This document shows positions 48,253 through 57,612 of a stretch of 64,000 nt of DNA, one piece after another. The DNA is from Neomoorella thermoacetica (lineage in GTDB: Bacteria > Bacillota > DSM-521 > Neomoorellales > Neomoorellaceae): the NCBI RefSeq assembly GCF_001875325.1, contig NZ_MDDC01000001.1, forward strand, positions 124,001 to 188,000, given 5' to 3'. A model generated the notes under the pieces. The model saw only the letters and a program-made list of their open reading frames with translations, was not told the origin of the DNA and made no database searches. Within the stretch, counting starts at the first letter, position 1, and each line of letters opens with the position of its first letter. The translations under genes and the position numbers were made by a program.

Positions 48253-50337
48253 ATGGCCCGCGATTTAATCTTTGAAATCGGTACCGAAGAAATTCCAGCC
48301 CGCTTTATGAACCCGGCTCTGGAGCAAATGGCCGCCGCAGCCAGCCAGCTCCTGCAGGAATACCGCCTGCCATGCCAGAAAGTAGCCACTTACGGTACAC
48401 CCCGCCGCCTGGCCCTCTATCTAACCGCCCTGGCCGAAGACCAGGAGGATCTGGTCCAGGAAATCAAAGGGCCGCCGGTTAAGGCCGCCTTTACGGTCGA
48501 CGGCCAGCCGACGAAGGCCGCCCTGGGTTTCGCCCGCAGCACGGGCGTCGCCGTCGAGGACCTGGTAACCCGGGAGTATAATGGCGGCCAGTACGTCTTT
48601 GCCATCAAGAGGGAACAGGGCCGGCCGGCGGTGGCAGTCCTGCCGGAACTCCTTCTGGCCGTGGTTAGCGCCCTGAGTTTTCCCAAACCCATGCGCTGGG
48701 GCTCTCTTGAGATACGCTTCGCCCGGCCCATCCGCTGGCTCCTCGCCCTCTTTGGTAGTGAGGTCATACCCGTGGAACTGGCCGGCCTGACTGCCACTAA
48801 CCGGACTTACGGCCACCGCTTCCTGGCCCCCGGTCCCCACCAGGTACCAACTGCCAGCGCTTACTTCCAGGTTCTGGAGGAAAACTACGTCCTGGTGGAC
48901 CAGCACCGCCGCCGGCAGCTTATCTGGGAGCAGATTACCGCCCTGGCCGTCCGGGCAGGGGGCCGGGTGGAGAAGGACCCGGAACTTTTGGAGGAGATAA
49001 CTTACCTCCTCGAATACCCCACGGCCCTGGCCGGCCACTTCGACCCCGAGTACCTGAAGCTGCCCCGGGAAGTAGTCATCACACCCATGCGCGACCACCA
49101 GCGCTACTTCCCCGTCTGGAACGACCGGGGTGAACTCCTGCCCCGCTTTATTACCGTCCATAACGGCACTGCCGACCACCTGGAGAACATCAGCCGGGGT
49201 AATGAAAGGGTACTGGCAGCCCGGCTGGCCGACGCAGCCTTCTTTTACCAGGAAGACCGGCAAACGCCCCTTGCAGCCAAGGTTCCCAGGCTGGAAGAGA
49301 TCGTCTTCCAGGAGAGCCTGGGCACCATGCTGGCCAAAACCAGGCGCCTGCAACGCCTGGCCGTAAGGCTGGTCAATGCCCTGGACCTCCCTGCCGAAAT
49401 AGTTCCCCTGGTGGAACGCACGGCTGAACTGGCCAAGGCAGACCTGGTTACAGCCATGGTCTACGAGTTCCCCGAACTCCAGGGCATTATGGGCTCGTAT
49501 TATGCTGCCCATGACGGCGAAAAGGCGGAAGTCTGCCAGGGTGTCCGCCAGCACTACTGGCCGCGCTTTACTGGCGACCGGTTACCGGATTCCCTCACCG
49601 GCATGGTCGTTGGCCTGGCTGACCGCCTGGATACCCTGGTTGGTTGCTTCGGGGCCGGTCTCATCCCCACCGGTTCCCAGGATCCTTATGCCCTGCGGCG
49701 CCAGGCTGCGGGCGTGGTTGCGATAGCCGTGGAGTTCAATTTAAAGTTTTCCCTGGCCGCGAGTATTGCCGCCGCCTACGAAGGCTATACTGCCGGTGGT
49801 ATTCAGCTGGCCAGGCCCCTGGCTGCCGTCCAGGAGCAACTGGTCCTGTTTTGCCGCCAGCGCCTGGAGCACTTGCTGGAAGAAAAAGGCTACCGCTACG
49901 ATGTAATCCAGGCCTGTCTGGCAGCCGGCAGCGATGACCTGGCTGCAGCTTATCATCGCACCAGGGATTTGAGCGCCTTCCGGGAAGAGGAAGGCTTCGC
50001 CGCCCTGCAGACGGCTTTTACCCGCGCCTTTAACCTGGCCCGCCAGGCCAGGGAAAAATACCAACTCCGGCCTGAGGCGCTGCAGGAAAAGGCCGAGGCA
50101 GACCTCTACCGGGCCCTGGCGGAAACCCGGCAGGAGGCTGAACCCCGGCTCCGGGCAGGAGATTACCTGGCCGCCTTAAAAGCCATGGCCGCCCTCAGGG
50201 AGCCCATTGATGCTTTCTTCGATAACGTCCTGGTCATGGCGCCGGAAATAGAGGTCCGCAACAATCGCCTGGCCCTCCTCCAGGCAGTTGTCAACCTGGT
50301 TTTCCAGATAGCCGACTTCTCTCGCCTGGCACCTTAA
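48253..50337 (+). CDS. glyS: Glycyl-tRNA synthetase beta subunit
   Basis: The 694-residue beta chain provides tRNA binding for the alpha2beta2 enzyme. It begins MARDLIFEIGTEEIPARFMN, and contains RFARPIRWLLALFG, VITPMRDHQRYFPVWNDRGE and a C-terminal anticodon-binding region. ATG 48253 follows AAGGAGGG. Confidence 0.97.
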   Translation: MARDLIFEIGTEEIPARFMNPALEQMAAAASQLLQEYRLPCQKVATYGTPRRLALYLTALAEDQEDLVQEIKGPPVKAAFTVDGQPTKAALGFARSTGVAVEDLVTREYNGGQYVFAIKREQGRPAVAVLPELLLAVVSALSFPKPMRWGSLEIRFARPIRWLLALFGSEVIPVELAGLTATNRTYGHRFLAPGPHQVPTASAYFQVLEENYVLVDQHRRRQLIWEQITALAVRAGGRVEKDPELLEEITYLLEYPTALAGHFDPEYLKLPREVVITPMRDHQRYFPVWNDRGELLPRFITVHNGTADHLENISRGNERVLAARLADAAFFYQEDRQTPLAAKVPRLEEIVFQESLGTMLAKTRRLQRLAVRLVNALDLPAEIVPLVERTAELAKADLVTAMVYEFPELQGIMGSYYAAHDGEKAEVCQGVRQHYWPRFTGDRLPDSLTGMVVGLADRLDTLVGCFGAGLIPTGSQDPYALRRQAAGVVAIAVEFNLKFSLAASIAAAYEGYTAGGIQLARPLAAVQEQLVLFCRQRLEHLLEEKGYRYDVIQACLAAGSDDLAAAYHRTRDLSAFREEEGFAALQTAFTRAFNLARQAREKYQLRPEALQEKAEADLYRALAETRQEAEPRLRAGDYLAALKAMAALREPIDAFFDNVLVMAPEIEVRNNRLALLQAVVNLVFQIADFSRLAP

Positions 50338-50376
50338 AAATTTGGTTTGCCAGGAAGGAAAAGGGCAGGCCATGTG

Positions 50377-50397
50377 GTATACATTACAAAAGTATAC
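50377..50397. promoter_or_regulatory. Candidate operator upstream of the CcpN-like gene
   Basis: Two GTATAC palindromes (50377-50382, 50392-50397) lie 15 bases apart. The first sits in TGTGGTATACA, close to the site I recall for Bacillus CcpN. Autoregulation is an inference. Confidence 0.35.
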
Positions 50398-50424
50398 AGC
50401 CGGGACGGAGGGGAGGGGTAAGGG

Positions 50425-51060
50425 ATGCAGCTTTCCCCGCGGCAGGAACAGATAATAGCTATCGTTAAGCGTTCGGGGCCCATCACCAGCCAGCAGATTG
50501 CTGCAGAGCTCAATCTTACCCGGGCCACCCTGCGTCCCGATCTGGCAATCCTGACCATGGCCGGCATCCTGGAAGCCCGCCCCCGCGTAGGCTACTTTTT
50601 GAGCAGCAAGCCCTCCCAGGCCCTGGTTGCCGAAGAGATTAAAAAGATCAGGGTGGGCGATATCAAGGGCCTGCCCCGGGTCATCCGGGCCGGGGCTTCG
50701 GTTTATGAGGCCATTGTCTCCATGTTCCTGGAGGACGTAGGTACCTTGACGGTTGTGGACGACGAGGGTCACCTGGAGGGGGTCGTTTCCCGTAAGGACC
50801 TGCTGAAAGCAGCCATCGGCGGCGGCGATCTCCAGAAGATGCCGGTTTCGGTAATTATGACGCGGATGCCCAATATTATTTGCACCACCCCTGATGAACC
50901 GGTACTGGCAGCGGCCCGTAAGATTATCGAGCACGAGGTGGATGCCTTGCCGGTGGTGCGTCCCGTTGATGAGCACAGGAAAAAATTAGAGATAATAGGA
51001 CGTATTACCAAGACGACTATTACCAATCTTTTCGTGGAATTGGGAGAAGGTAGAACCTAG
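50425..51060 (+). CDS. ccpN: CcpN-like transcriptional repressor (HTH plus CBS pair)
   Basis: The 211-residue protein has an N-terminal winged helix (LSPRQEQIIAIVKRSGPITS, LNLTRATLRPDLAILTMAG) and two CBS domains. B. subtilis CcpN, of similar length, represses gluconeogenic genes and senses the ATP/ADP state through CBS domains. The neighbourhood (glyQS before, PPDK regulator after) is the same. A likely target is the adjacent pyruvate/PEP locus. Confidence 0.88.
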   Translation: MQLSPRQEQIIAIVKRSGPITSQQIAAELNLTRATLRPDLAILTMAGILEARPRVGYFLSSKPSQALVAEEIKKIRVGDIKGLPRVIRAGASVYEAIVSMFLEDVGTLTVVDDEGHLEGVVSRKDLLKAAIGGGDLQKMPVSVIMTRMPNIICTTPDEPVLAAARKIIEHEVDALPVVRPVDEHRKKLEIIGRITKTTITNLFVELGEGRT

Positions 51061-51189
51061 CAAGGACCTTCATGCCGGCGCTTCTCTAACGCCTTCGGCC
51101 ATAAAAACGTCTGCTTGCTGGGTAAGAGGGCTGAAGTCCGATGCTGCGGGGCTTCCGGCCTCCGACATCCAAGTAAAGGAGGGGTTACC

Positions 51190-52002
51190 ATCGGCGTTAT
51201 TTACGTGATCTCAGACTCCCTGGGGGAGACGGCCGAGTATGTCGCCCGGGCGGCGGCCAGCCAGTTCGACGGCGGCGGGCTGGACATCCGCCGGGTGCCC
51301 TATGTTACCGACCTTGACCACCTGGAGGAGGTAGTCAACGAAGCCGCCCAGGAACAAGGGATCATCGCCTTCACCCTGGTACTGCCGGACTTAAAAAAGA
51401 AACTCCTGGAGCTGGCGGCAGCCCGGGGCCTGGAGGCGGTAGATCTGCTGGGCCCCCTGATGGACGCCATTACCCGGGTTACGGGCGGCCAGCCCCGGCT
51501 GGAGCCGGGCCTGATTCGCCGTACCGACGAAGATTACTTCCGCAAAATGGAGGCCATTGATTTTGCCGTTAAATACGATAACGGCAAAGATATCCGGGGC
51601 CTGAGCCACGCTGATCTGGTCCTCATTGGAGTGTCCCGCACTTCCAAAACGCCGGTGTGTATGTACCTGGCCCATAAGCGCTTGCGGGCCGCAAATCTCG
51701 CCCTGGTGCCGGAAGTACCCCTGCCGGGAGAATTGCTCAACCTGCCGCCGGAAAAGATAATAGGGCTGACCATTGACGCCGGGCTCCTTTACCAGATTCG
51801 CCAGGAACGCCTGAAGACCCTGGGACTGCCGGGACCGGCCGGCTACGCCACCAGGGAGCGTATCGAAGAGGAACTGGCCTACGCCCGCAAGGTCATGGAT
51901 CAGCTCGGCTGCCCGGTAATCGATGTTACCAATAAGGCCGTTGAAGAAACGGCCGGTAAAATACTCCAAATCTATTATCGGAGGGAAAGAAATGGCAAGT
52001 AA
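51190..52002 (+). CDS. Bifunctional PPDK regulatory protein (kinase/phosphorylase, DUF299)
   Basis: This family inactivates PPDK by ADP-dependent phosphorylation of a threonine and reactivates it by Pi-dependent dephosphorylation. The motifs are [40 protein letters not shown] (P-loop-like) and [11 protein letters not shown]. The only well-placed start is ATC at 51190, 5 bases after AAAGGAGGGG; it gives 270 residues, the length I recall for B. subtilis YqfL. Other in-frame starts are TTG 51115 (poor context) and GTG 51205 (inside the conserved N terminus). It overlaps ppdK by 11 bases. Confidence 0.92.
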   Translation: MGVIYVISDSLGETAEYVARAAASQFDGGGLDIRRVPYVTDLDHLEEVVNEAAQEQGIIAFTLVLPDLKKKLLELAAARGLEAVDLLGPLMDAITRVTGGQPRLEPGLIRRTDEDYFRKMEAIDFAVKYDNGKDIRGLSHADLVLIGVSRTSKTPVCMYLAHKRLRAANLALVPEVPLPGELLNLPPEKIIGLTIDAGLLYQIRQERLKTLGLPGPAGYATRERIEEELAYARKVMDQLGCPVIDVTNKAVEETAGKILQIYYRRERNGK

Positions 52003-54664
52003 GAAGTACGTCTACCTGTTCAGCGAGGGCAAGGCCGACATGCGCCTGCTCCTTGGCGGCAAAGGCGCGAATCTGGCCGAAATGACCAACATCGGCCTGC
52101 CGGTACCCCAGGGGATTACCATTACCTGCGAGGCCTGTAACGAGTACAATCGTCTCGGCCAGCAATTCCCCGAGGGCCTGGAAGAGGAAGTGGCCGCCCG
52201 CTTAAAGGACCTGGAAGCTATCAATGGTAAAAAGCTCGGCGATCCCGAGAACCCGCTCCTGGTCTCCGTCCGTTCCGGTGCCCCGGTTTCCATGCCCGGC
52301 ATGATGGATACCATCCTGAACCTGGGCCTGAACGACAACTCCGTCAAGGGCCTGGCCGCCCAGACGGGCGACGAGCGTTTCGCCCTGGATTGTTACCGCC
52401 GTTTTATCCAGATGTTCGGCAACGTGGTCCTGGGTATTGAACATAACGATTTTGAAGCCGTCCTGGAAAAACATAAAGAACGCCTGGGAGTAAAGTTCGA
52501 TCACGAGCTTACCCCGGATGCCTTGCGAGAAGTTATCGCCGAGTACAAGGACGTCGTCAAGAGCCACAGCGGCCGGGACTTCCCCCAGGATCCCCGGGAG
52601 CAGCTCTACATGGCCATCCGTGCCGTCTTTGATTCCTGGAACAACCCCCGGGCCATTGTCTATCGCAAGATCAACAAGATCCCCGATGAACTGGGCACCG
52701 CCGTCAATGTCCAGAGCATGGCCTTCGGCAACATGGGTCCCACCAGCGGCACCGGCGTGGCCTTCACCCGCAACCCCTCCACCGGCGAGAAGGGCGTTTA
52801 CGGCGAGTACCTCATCAACGCCCAGGGTGAAGACGTGGTGGCCGGCATCCGCACGCCCAAGCCCATCAGCAGCCTGAAGGAAGAAATGCCGGAAGTTTAC
52901 CGCCAGTTTGAAGACATCTGCCAGCTCCTGGAGAAACACTACCGCGACATGCAGGATATCGAGTTTACCATCGAAAAGGGCAAGCTCTTTATCCTCCAGA
53001 CCCGTAACGGTAAACGGACGGCGGCCGCGGCTGTCAAAATCGCCGTCGACATGGTTAATGAGGGCCTGATTACCAAGGAAGAAGCCGTCCTGCGCGTCGA
53101 CGCCGAGCAATTAATCCAGCTCATGCACCGGCGTATCGACCCCAGCGCCAAACTGGAAGTGGTGGCCAGGGGCCTGCCGGCTTCCCCCGGTGCCGCCTCC
53201 GGCCGGGTGGTCTTTGACGCCGACGAAGCCGAAAAGCTGGGCCTCGACGGCCAGAAGGTCATCCTGGTGCGGACGGAGACTACCCCGGACGATATCCACG
53301 GCATCGTCCAGGCCCAGGGGGTTCTCACGGCCCGGGGCGGCATGACCAGCCACGCTGCCGTGGTGGCCCGGGGCATGGGCAAACCGGCCGTCACCGGCTG
53401 CGACGCCATTAAAATCGACGTCGAAAACAAGCGCTTCTTCATCGGCGACCGGGTAGTCAAAGAAGGCGACGTCATCTCCATCGACGGTTCCACCGGCAAC
53501 GTCATCCTGGGTGAGGTCCCCCTGATTGACCCGCAGCTGACGGGTGAATTTGAAACCATCCTGGAGTGGGCCGATTCCTTCCGCCGGCTGAGAGTCCGCG
53601 CCAATGCCGATACGCCGGAAGACGCCCGCAGGGCAAGGGAGTTCGGCGCCGAGGGTATTGGCCTTACCCGCACCGAGCACATGTTCATGCAGGTGGACCG
53701 GCTGCCCGTGGTCCAGGAAATGATCCTGGCCAGGACGAAGGAAGAGCGCGAAGCGGCCCTGGCCAAACTCCTGCCCATGCAGCAGGGCGACTTCTACGGC
53801 ATCTTGAAGGCCATGGAGGGCCTGCCGGTGACCATCCGGCTCCTCGACCCGCCCCTGCACGAGTTCCTGCCCAATATTGAAGAGCTGCTGGTGGATGTCA
53901 CCCGGCTGCAGGCGACCAACGGCGATCCCAGAGAACTGGAAGAAAAACAGGCCCTCCTGCGCGAGGTGCGGGCGCGGCACGAATTTAACCCCATGCTGGG
54001 CCACCGCGGTTGCCGGTTAGGTATTACCTACCCCGAGATCTACGCCATGCAGGCCCGGGCCATTTTCCAGGCCGTCGCCCAGCTGGTTAAAGAAGGCGTC
54101 AAGGTACTGCCGGAAGTGGAGATCCCCCTGGTCATCCATGTCAACGAGTTAAAGCGCCTCCACGAGCTGGTGGATGAAGTGGCCGCAGCGGTGAAAAAAG
54201 AAACCGGCGTCGACTTCGAGTACAGGGTCGGCACCATGATCGAAATGCCGCGGGCCTGCGCCACGGCCGATGCAATCGCCAGGGAAGCCGAGTTCTTCTC
54301 CTTCGGCACCAACGACCTGACCCAGACCACCTTCGGTTTCAGCCGTGACGACGCCGAAGGCAAATTCCTGCACCAGTATGTCGATGAAAAGATTCTGAAG
54401 GAGGATCCTTTCATCGTCCTCGACCGCGACGGGGTGGGCAAATTCATGAAGATGGCCGTCGAGCTGGGCCGCAGCACCAATCCCAGGCTGGAAGTCGGCA
54501 TCTGCGGCGAGCATGGCGGCGAGCCCAGTTCAGTGGAGTTCTGCCACCAGATCGGCCTCAACTATGTCAGTTGCTCACCCTTCCGGGTGCCGGTAGCGAG
54601 ACTCGCCGCCGCCCAGGCCGCCCTGAAGGAAAAGAAGGGCCAGCTGGAGCAAAAGGGAGAATAA
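51992..54664 (+). CDS. ppdK: Pyruvate, phosphate dikinase
   Basis: The 890-residue enzyme interconverts pyruvate + ATP + Pi and PEP + AMP + PPi. It has the N-terminal ATP-grasp domain, the swivelling phosphohistidine domain ([19 protein letters not shown], His454 with the regulatory Thr452) and the C-terminal PEP-binding TIM barrel ([20 protein letters not shown]). The start is ATG 51992. In an acetogen it would feed gluconeogenesis from pyruvate. The regulator gene is directly upstream and overlapping. Confidence 0.97.
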   Translation: MASKKYVYLFSEGKADMRLLLGGKGANLAEMTNIGLPVPQGITITCEACNEYNRLGQQFPEGLEEEVAARLKDLEAINGKKLGDPENPLLVSVRSGAPVSMPGMMDTILNLGLNDNSVKGLAAQTGDERFALDCYRRFIQMFGNVVLGIEHNDFEAVLEKHKERLGVKFDHELTPDALREVIAEYKDVVKSHSGRDFPQDPREQLYMAIRAVFDSWNNPRAIVYRKINKIPDELGTAVNVQSMAFGNMGPTSGTGVAFTRNPSTGEKGVYGEYLINAQGEDVVAGIRTPKPISSLKEEMPEVYRQFEDICQLLEKHYRDMQDIEFTIEKGKLFILQTRNGKRTAAAAVKIAVDMVNEGLITKEEAVLRVDAEQLIQLMHRRIDPSAKLEVVARGLPASPGAASGRVVFDADEAEKLGLDGQKVILVRTETTPDDIHGIVQAQGVLTARGGMTSHAAVVARGMGKPAVTGCDAIKIDVENKRFFIGDRVVKEGDVISIDGSTGNVILGEVPLIDPQLTGEFETILEWADSFRRLRVRANADTPEDARRAREFGAEGIGLTRTEHMFMQVDRLPVVQEMILARTKEEREAALAKLLPMQQGDFYGILKAMEGLPVTIRLLDPPLHEFLPNIEELLVDVTRLQATNGDPRELEEKQALLREVRARHEFNPMLGHRGCRLGITYPEIYAMQARAIFQAVAQLVKEGVKVLPEVEIPLVIHVNELKRLHELVDEVAAAVKKETGVDFEYRVGTMIEMPRACATADAIAREAEFFSFGTNDLTQTTFGFSRDDAEGKFLHQYVDEKILKEDPFIVLDRDGVGKFMKMAVELGRSTNPRLEVGICGEHGGEPSSVEFCHQIGLNYVSCSPFRVPVARLAAAQAALKEKKGQLEQKGE

Positions 54665-54691
54665 TAAGGAAAGATAATAGAGTAAAATTAC

Positions 54692-54727
54692 AGGCTGCTG
54701 ACTTTACACCGGTCGGCAGCCTTTTTT
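54692..54727 (+). terminator. Rho-independent terminator after ppdK
   Basis: AGGCTGCTGAC (54692-54702) pairs with GTCGGCAGCCT (54712-54722), 11 pairs including one G-T, then TTTTTT. Confidence 0.92.
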
Positions 54728-54834
54728 GATGGGTATGGAGGCCGGCCAGACCAGCTTTACCCTAACTCTTTACTTTGTACCGCGCCTTAATATGAGCCTA
54801 ATTTTTTTAAAAAAATTTTACGAACCAGCAGAAG

Positions 54835-54874
54835 ATGTTCGATATTTAGCGAATATATTATAGCGACAGAACAT
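54835..54874. promoter_or_regulatory. AT-rich control region of the sugar/GRE cluster, candidate DeoR operator
   Basis: ATGTTC (54835-54840) and GAACAT (54869-54874) are inverted. Between them are TTCG/CGAA half sites and two TAGCGA direct repeats (54847, 54861) flanking TATATTAT. The spacer from 54728 to 54906 is far more AT-rich than its surroundings. The DeoR protein encoded next is the likely ligand. Confidence 0.4.
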
Positions 54875-54906
54875 AAAAGAACAAAAAAGCACATAATGGA
54901 GGCTTT

Positions 54907-55671
54907 ATGATCTCCGTCCAGCGCCGTAAAATCATTATCGATAAAATTAACTCAGGCATACCTTTAAGTGTCAGCGAACTCAGCCGGGAACTGGGAGTAT
55001 CGCCGATGACCATCCGCCGGGACCTCAGCAGCCTGGAGAAGGAGGGCCTCCTCACCCGCACCCATGGAGGAGCGGTTCCTGTAGGCGGGGGCAGTGAGGA
55101 AGAGCCTTCTTTCGATGAGAAGCTCAACCGGTTCCCTGCGGAAAAGCTGGCCATCGCCCGCAAGGCGGCGGAACTGATTAAAGACGGCGACACCATACTT
55201 CTCAATGCCGGCACCACAGTCACGGCCCTCGCCCGGCTGCTTAAAGACCGGCAGAATTTAACGGTAGTTACCAACACCGTCAACATCGCCATGGAACTCG
55301 CCCAGAGCGAAGGTATCAACCTGGTCCTGACGGGAGGCAACATGCGGACCAGATCTTATGCCATGGTGGGGTCCCTGACGGAAAGGGTGCTGCGGGAGAT
55401 TCATGTCCAGAAAGCTTTTTTAGGTGTAAATGGTATCAGCGTCGAACACGGCCTGACGACGCCCAATATGACCGAAGCTCATACCAATAGCTTAATGATT
55501 AAAGCGGCTGATGAAATAATAGTCCTGGCCGACCATTCTAAAATCGGCCGGGTGACTTTGTCGCGCTTTGCCCCCATTGAAGCTGTAACTACCCTTATCA
55601 CCGACAGGGCCGCCCCGCCGGATTTTATTGAAGAACTGGCCAGGCGCGGCATTGAAGTAATCGTTGTCTAA
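54907..55671 (+). CDS. DeoR family transcriptional regulator
   Basis: The 254-residue repressor has an N-terminal HTH (SVSELSRELGVSPMTIRRDL) and the DeoR sensor domain with ILLNAGTTVTALARLL and a C-terminal DHSKIGRV segment. DeoR members respond to phosphorylated sugars, often the product or substrate of the next kinase. It starts the cluster of sugar enzymes and is read in the same direction, 51 bases ahead of the ROK kinase. The ATG 54907 follows TGGAGG. Confidence 0.93.
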   Translation: MISVQRRKIIIDKINSGIPLSVSELSRELGVSPMTIRRDLSSLEKEGLLTRTHGGAVPVGGGSEEEPSFDEKLNRFPAEKLAIARKAAELIKDGDTILLNAGTTVTALARLLKDRQNLTVVTNTVNIAMELAQSEGINLVLTGGNMRTRSYAMVGSLTERVLREIHVQKAFLGVNGISVEHGLTTPNMTEAHTNSLMIKAADEIIVLADHSKIGRVTLSRFAPIEAVTTLITDRAAPPDFIEELARRGIEVIVV

Positions 55672-55722
55672 ACCGGTAAAAGCCTGCCGGCGAGCGGAAA
55701 CGTTAAGAGGGGGAGCTAAATT

Positions 55723-56715
55723 ATGTCGCAATATGTTGCCGGGGTTGACCTGGGCGGAACTAACATAGCGGCCATATTGATGGATGCGACGGGGCGGACC
55801 AGGGGCTGGATGACCTGGCCGACGGAAGCGTCCGGCGGTCCGGATAGAGTTATCGAGCGAATTATTGCTTTAATTAAATTCACAATGGAACAAAATGGTA
55901 TAACAGAACAACAATTACTGGGCATTGGCCTGGGCGTGCCCGGGCTGGTAAACAGCCAAGAGGGCAAGTCGGTTTTTTCACCTAACCTGCCGGGCTGGCG
56001 GGATATTCCTGTGGCTGAAATGGTAGGCCGGGGATGTGGCGTCCCGGTTATTATCGACAACGACGTGCGCATGGCCGCCTGGGGGGAAAAACTGCTGGGC
56101 GCCGGCCGGGGTTGGGAAGACGTCATATGCCTGACCCTGGGGACGGGTATAGGCTCCGGCATCTTTATCCAGGGTAAAATGTTCAAGGGTCGCGACGAAA
56201 GCGCCGGCGAAATAGGCCACGTAACGGTGGAAAAAGACGGGCCCCGTTGCAACTGCGGTAATTTCGGCTGCCTGGAAATGTATGCCTCCGGCCGGGGCAT
56301 CGCCCGCCAGGCACGGGAAACCCTGGAACAGGGCGGTTCGAGTTTGCTGCTGGAACTGGCAGGGGGCGATGCGAGCAGTATTACCGCCGCTACCGTCTGC
56401 CGGGCGGCAATCCAGGGCGATCCCCTGGCACGGCAGGTTATGGAAAAGACGGCCCTGTACCTGGGCATCGCCCTGGCCGGCCTGGCGAATATCCTCAACC
56501 CCCAGCGGATCGTCCTGGGAGGCGGGGTCATGGGCGCGGGGGAGCTCCTGCTGGAGCCGGTGCGGCGGGTGGTCCGGGAACGAGCCATGCCCCTGAACCG
56601 GGAAGTTGAAATAGTAGCCGCTGAACTGGGTGAGCGGGCCGGGGCCATCGGGGCAGCGGCCCTGGCCAGGCAGGAATTCATACTGGGAGAGGGTAGGACA
56701 AAATGGATCTGGTAA
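55723..56715 (+). CDS. ROK family sugar kinase
   Basis: The 330-residue protein has the ATP motif GVDLGGTNIAAILMDATGR, the zinc motif CNCGNFGCLEMYASGRG and the GGGVMGAGE segment near the C terminus, with LTLGTGIGSGIF in between. The length and motifs are those of ROK glucokinases, but the sugar is uncertain (glucose, a 2-substituted sugar, or an anhydro sugar are possible). Its end overlaps the aldolase start by 13 bases. Confidence 0.9.
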   Translation: MSQYVAGVDLGGTNIAAILMDATGRTRGWMTWPTEASGGPDRVIERIIALIKFTMEQNGITEQQLLGIGLGVPGLVNSQEGKSVFSPNLPGWRDIPVAEMVGRGCGVPVIIDNDVRMAAWGEKLLGAGRGWEDVICLTLGTGIGSGIFIQGKMFKGRDESAGEIGHVTVEKDGPRCNCGNFGCLEMYASGRGIARQARETLEQGGSSLLLELAGGDASSITAATVCRAAIQGDPLARQVMEKTALYLGIALAGLANILNPQRIVLGGGVMGAGELLLEPVRRVVRERAMPLNREVEIVAAELGERAGAIGAAALARQEFILGEGRTKWIW

Positions 56716-57566
56716 ATCCCCGCGAAATGCTAATAGAAGCCCGGCGGGGCGGTTATGCCGTCGGGGCCTTTAACATCCACAACCTGGAGACCCTTCAGGC
56801 TGTGGCGGAAGCCGCCGCCGAAGCCGCAGCCCCGGTGATTCTCCAGGCGACCCCGGGAACGGTTAAATACGTCGGCGCCGATTACCTGGTGGCCATGGCC
56901 AGGGTGGCGGCCAGGCGGGCCGGAGTGCCCGTAGCCCTGCACCTGGACCACGCCACCGATATCAACCTTATCGGCTCCTGCCTGGAGGCAGGTTTCACCT
57001 CCGTCATGTTCGACGGTTCAAACCTGCCCCTGGAGGAAAACATCGCCCGCACCCGCCAGGTGGCCGCCATGGCCCATGCCAGAGGTGCGGCCGTGGAAGC
57101 CGAACTGGGCCGCCTGGGCGGCCGGGAGGACGATCTCTTCGTTGACGAAGCCGCGGCCAATTACACCGACCCGGAAGAGGCGGTAGTATTTGCCGGGGCC
57201 ACCGGGATCGATACCCTGGCAGTGGCCATCGGTACCGCCCACGGCGTCTACCGCGGCGAGCCGCGCCTCGACTTCGACCGCCTGAAAACGATAGCCGCCC
57301 GCGTGAGCCTGCCCCTGGTCCTCCACGGTGCCTCCGGGCTGCCCGACGCCCATGTAACCCGCTGCATTGCCCTGGGCATATGCAAAGTTAATATCGCCAC
57401 CGAGTTGAAGCTGGCCCTGGCCGCCAGTTTAAGGGCAACCCTGGCCGCCCGCCCGGAAGAGACGGACCCGCGTCATTATTTCACCCCGGCGCGCCGGGCG
57501 GTAAAAGACGTAGCCCTGGGAAAAATGCGCCTCTTCGGCGCTGCCGGCCGCGCCCGGGGCAACTGA
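56703..57566 (+). CDS. Class II ketose-bisphosphate aldolase, GatY/KbaY type
   Basis: The 287-residue zinc aldolase cleaves ketose 1,6-bisphosphates to dihydroxyacetone phosphate plus an aldehyde. Asp82 (proton donor) and His83, His180, His208 (zinc) fall at exactly the numbers I recall for E. coli tagatose-bisphosphate aldolases: HLDHATD, GTAHGVYRGEP, LHGASGLPD, then KVNIATELK. So it is closer to the tagatose type than to longer FbaA. The substrate within this cluster is not proven. It is translationally coupled to the ROK gene. Confidence 0.9.
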   Translation: MDLVNPREMLIEARRGGYAVGAFNIHNLETLQAVAEAAAEAAAPVILQATPGTVKYVGADYLVAMARVAARRAGVPVALHLDHATDINLIGSCLEAGFTSVMFDGSNLPLEENIARTRQVAAMAHARGAAVEAELGRLGGREDDLFVDEAAANYTDPEEAVVFAGATGIDTLAVAIGTAHGVYRGEPRLDFDRLKTIAARVSLPLVLHGASGLPDAHVTRCIALGICKVNIATELKLALAASLRATLAARPEETDPRHYFTPARRAVKDVALGKMRLFGAAGRARGN

Positions 57567-57612
57567 CCTTATTGCCACTTCTTAGATCACACACAAGGAG
57601 AGGATTGCCGCA

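Noticed and set aside
53111-54004. Minus-strand open frames opposite ppdK and similar ones opposite leuS and glyS
   Set aside because: These are shadows of strongly biased genes, with no family features.
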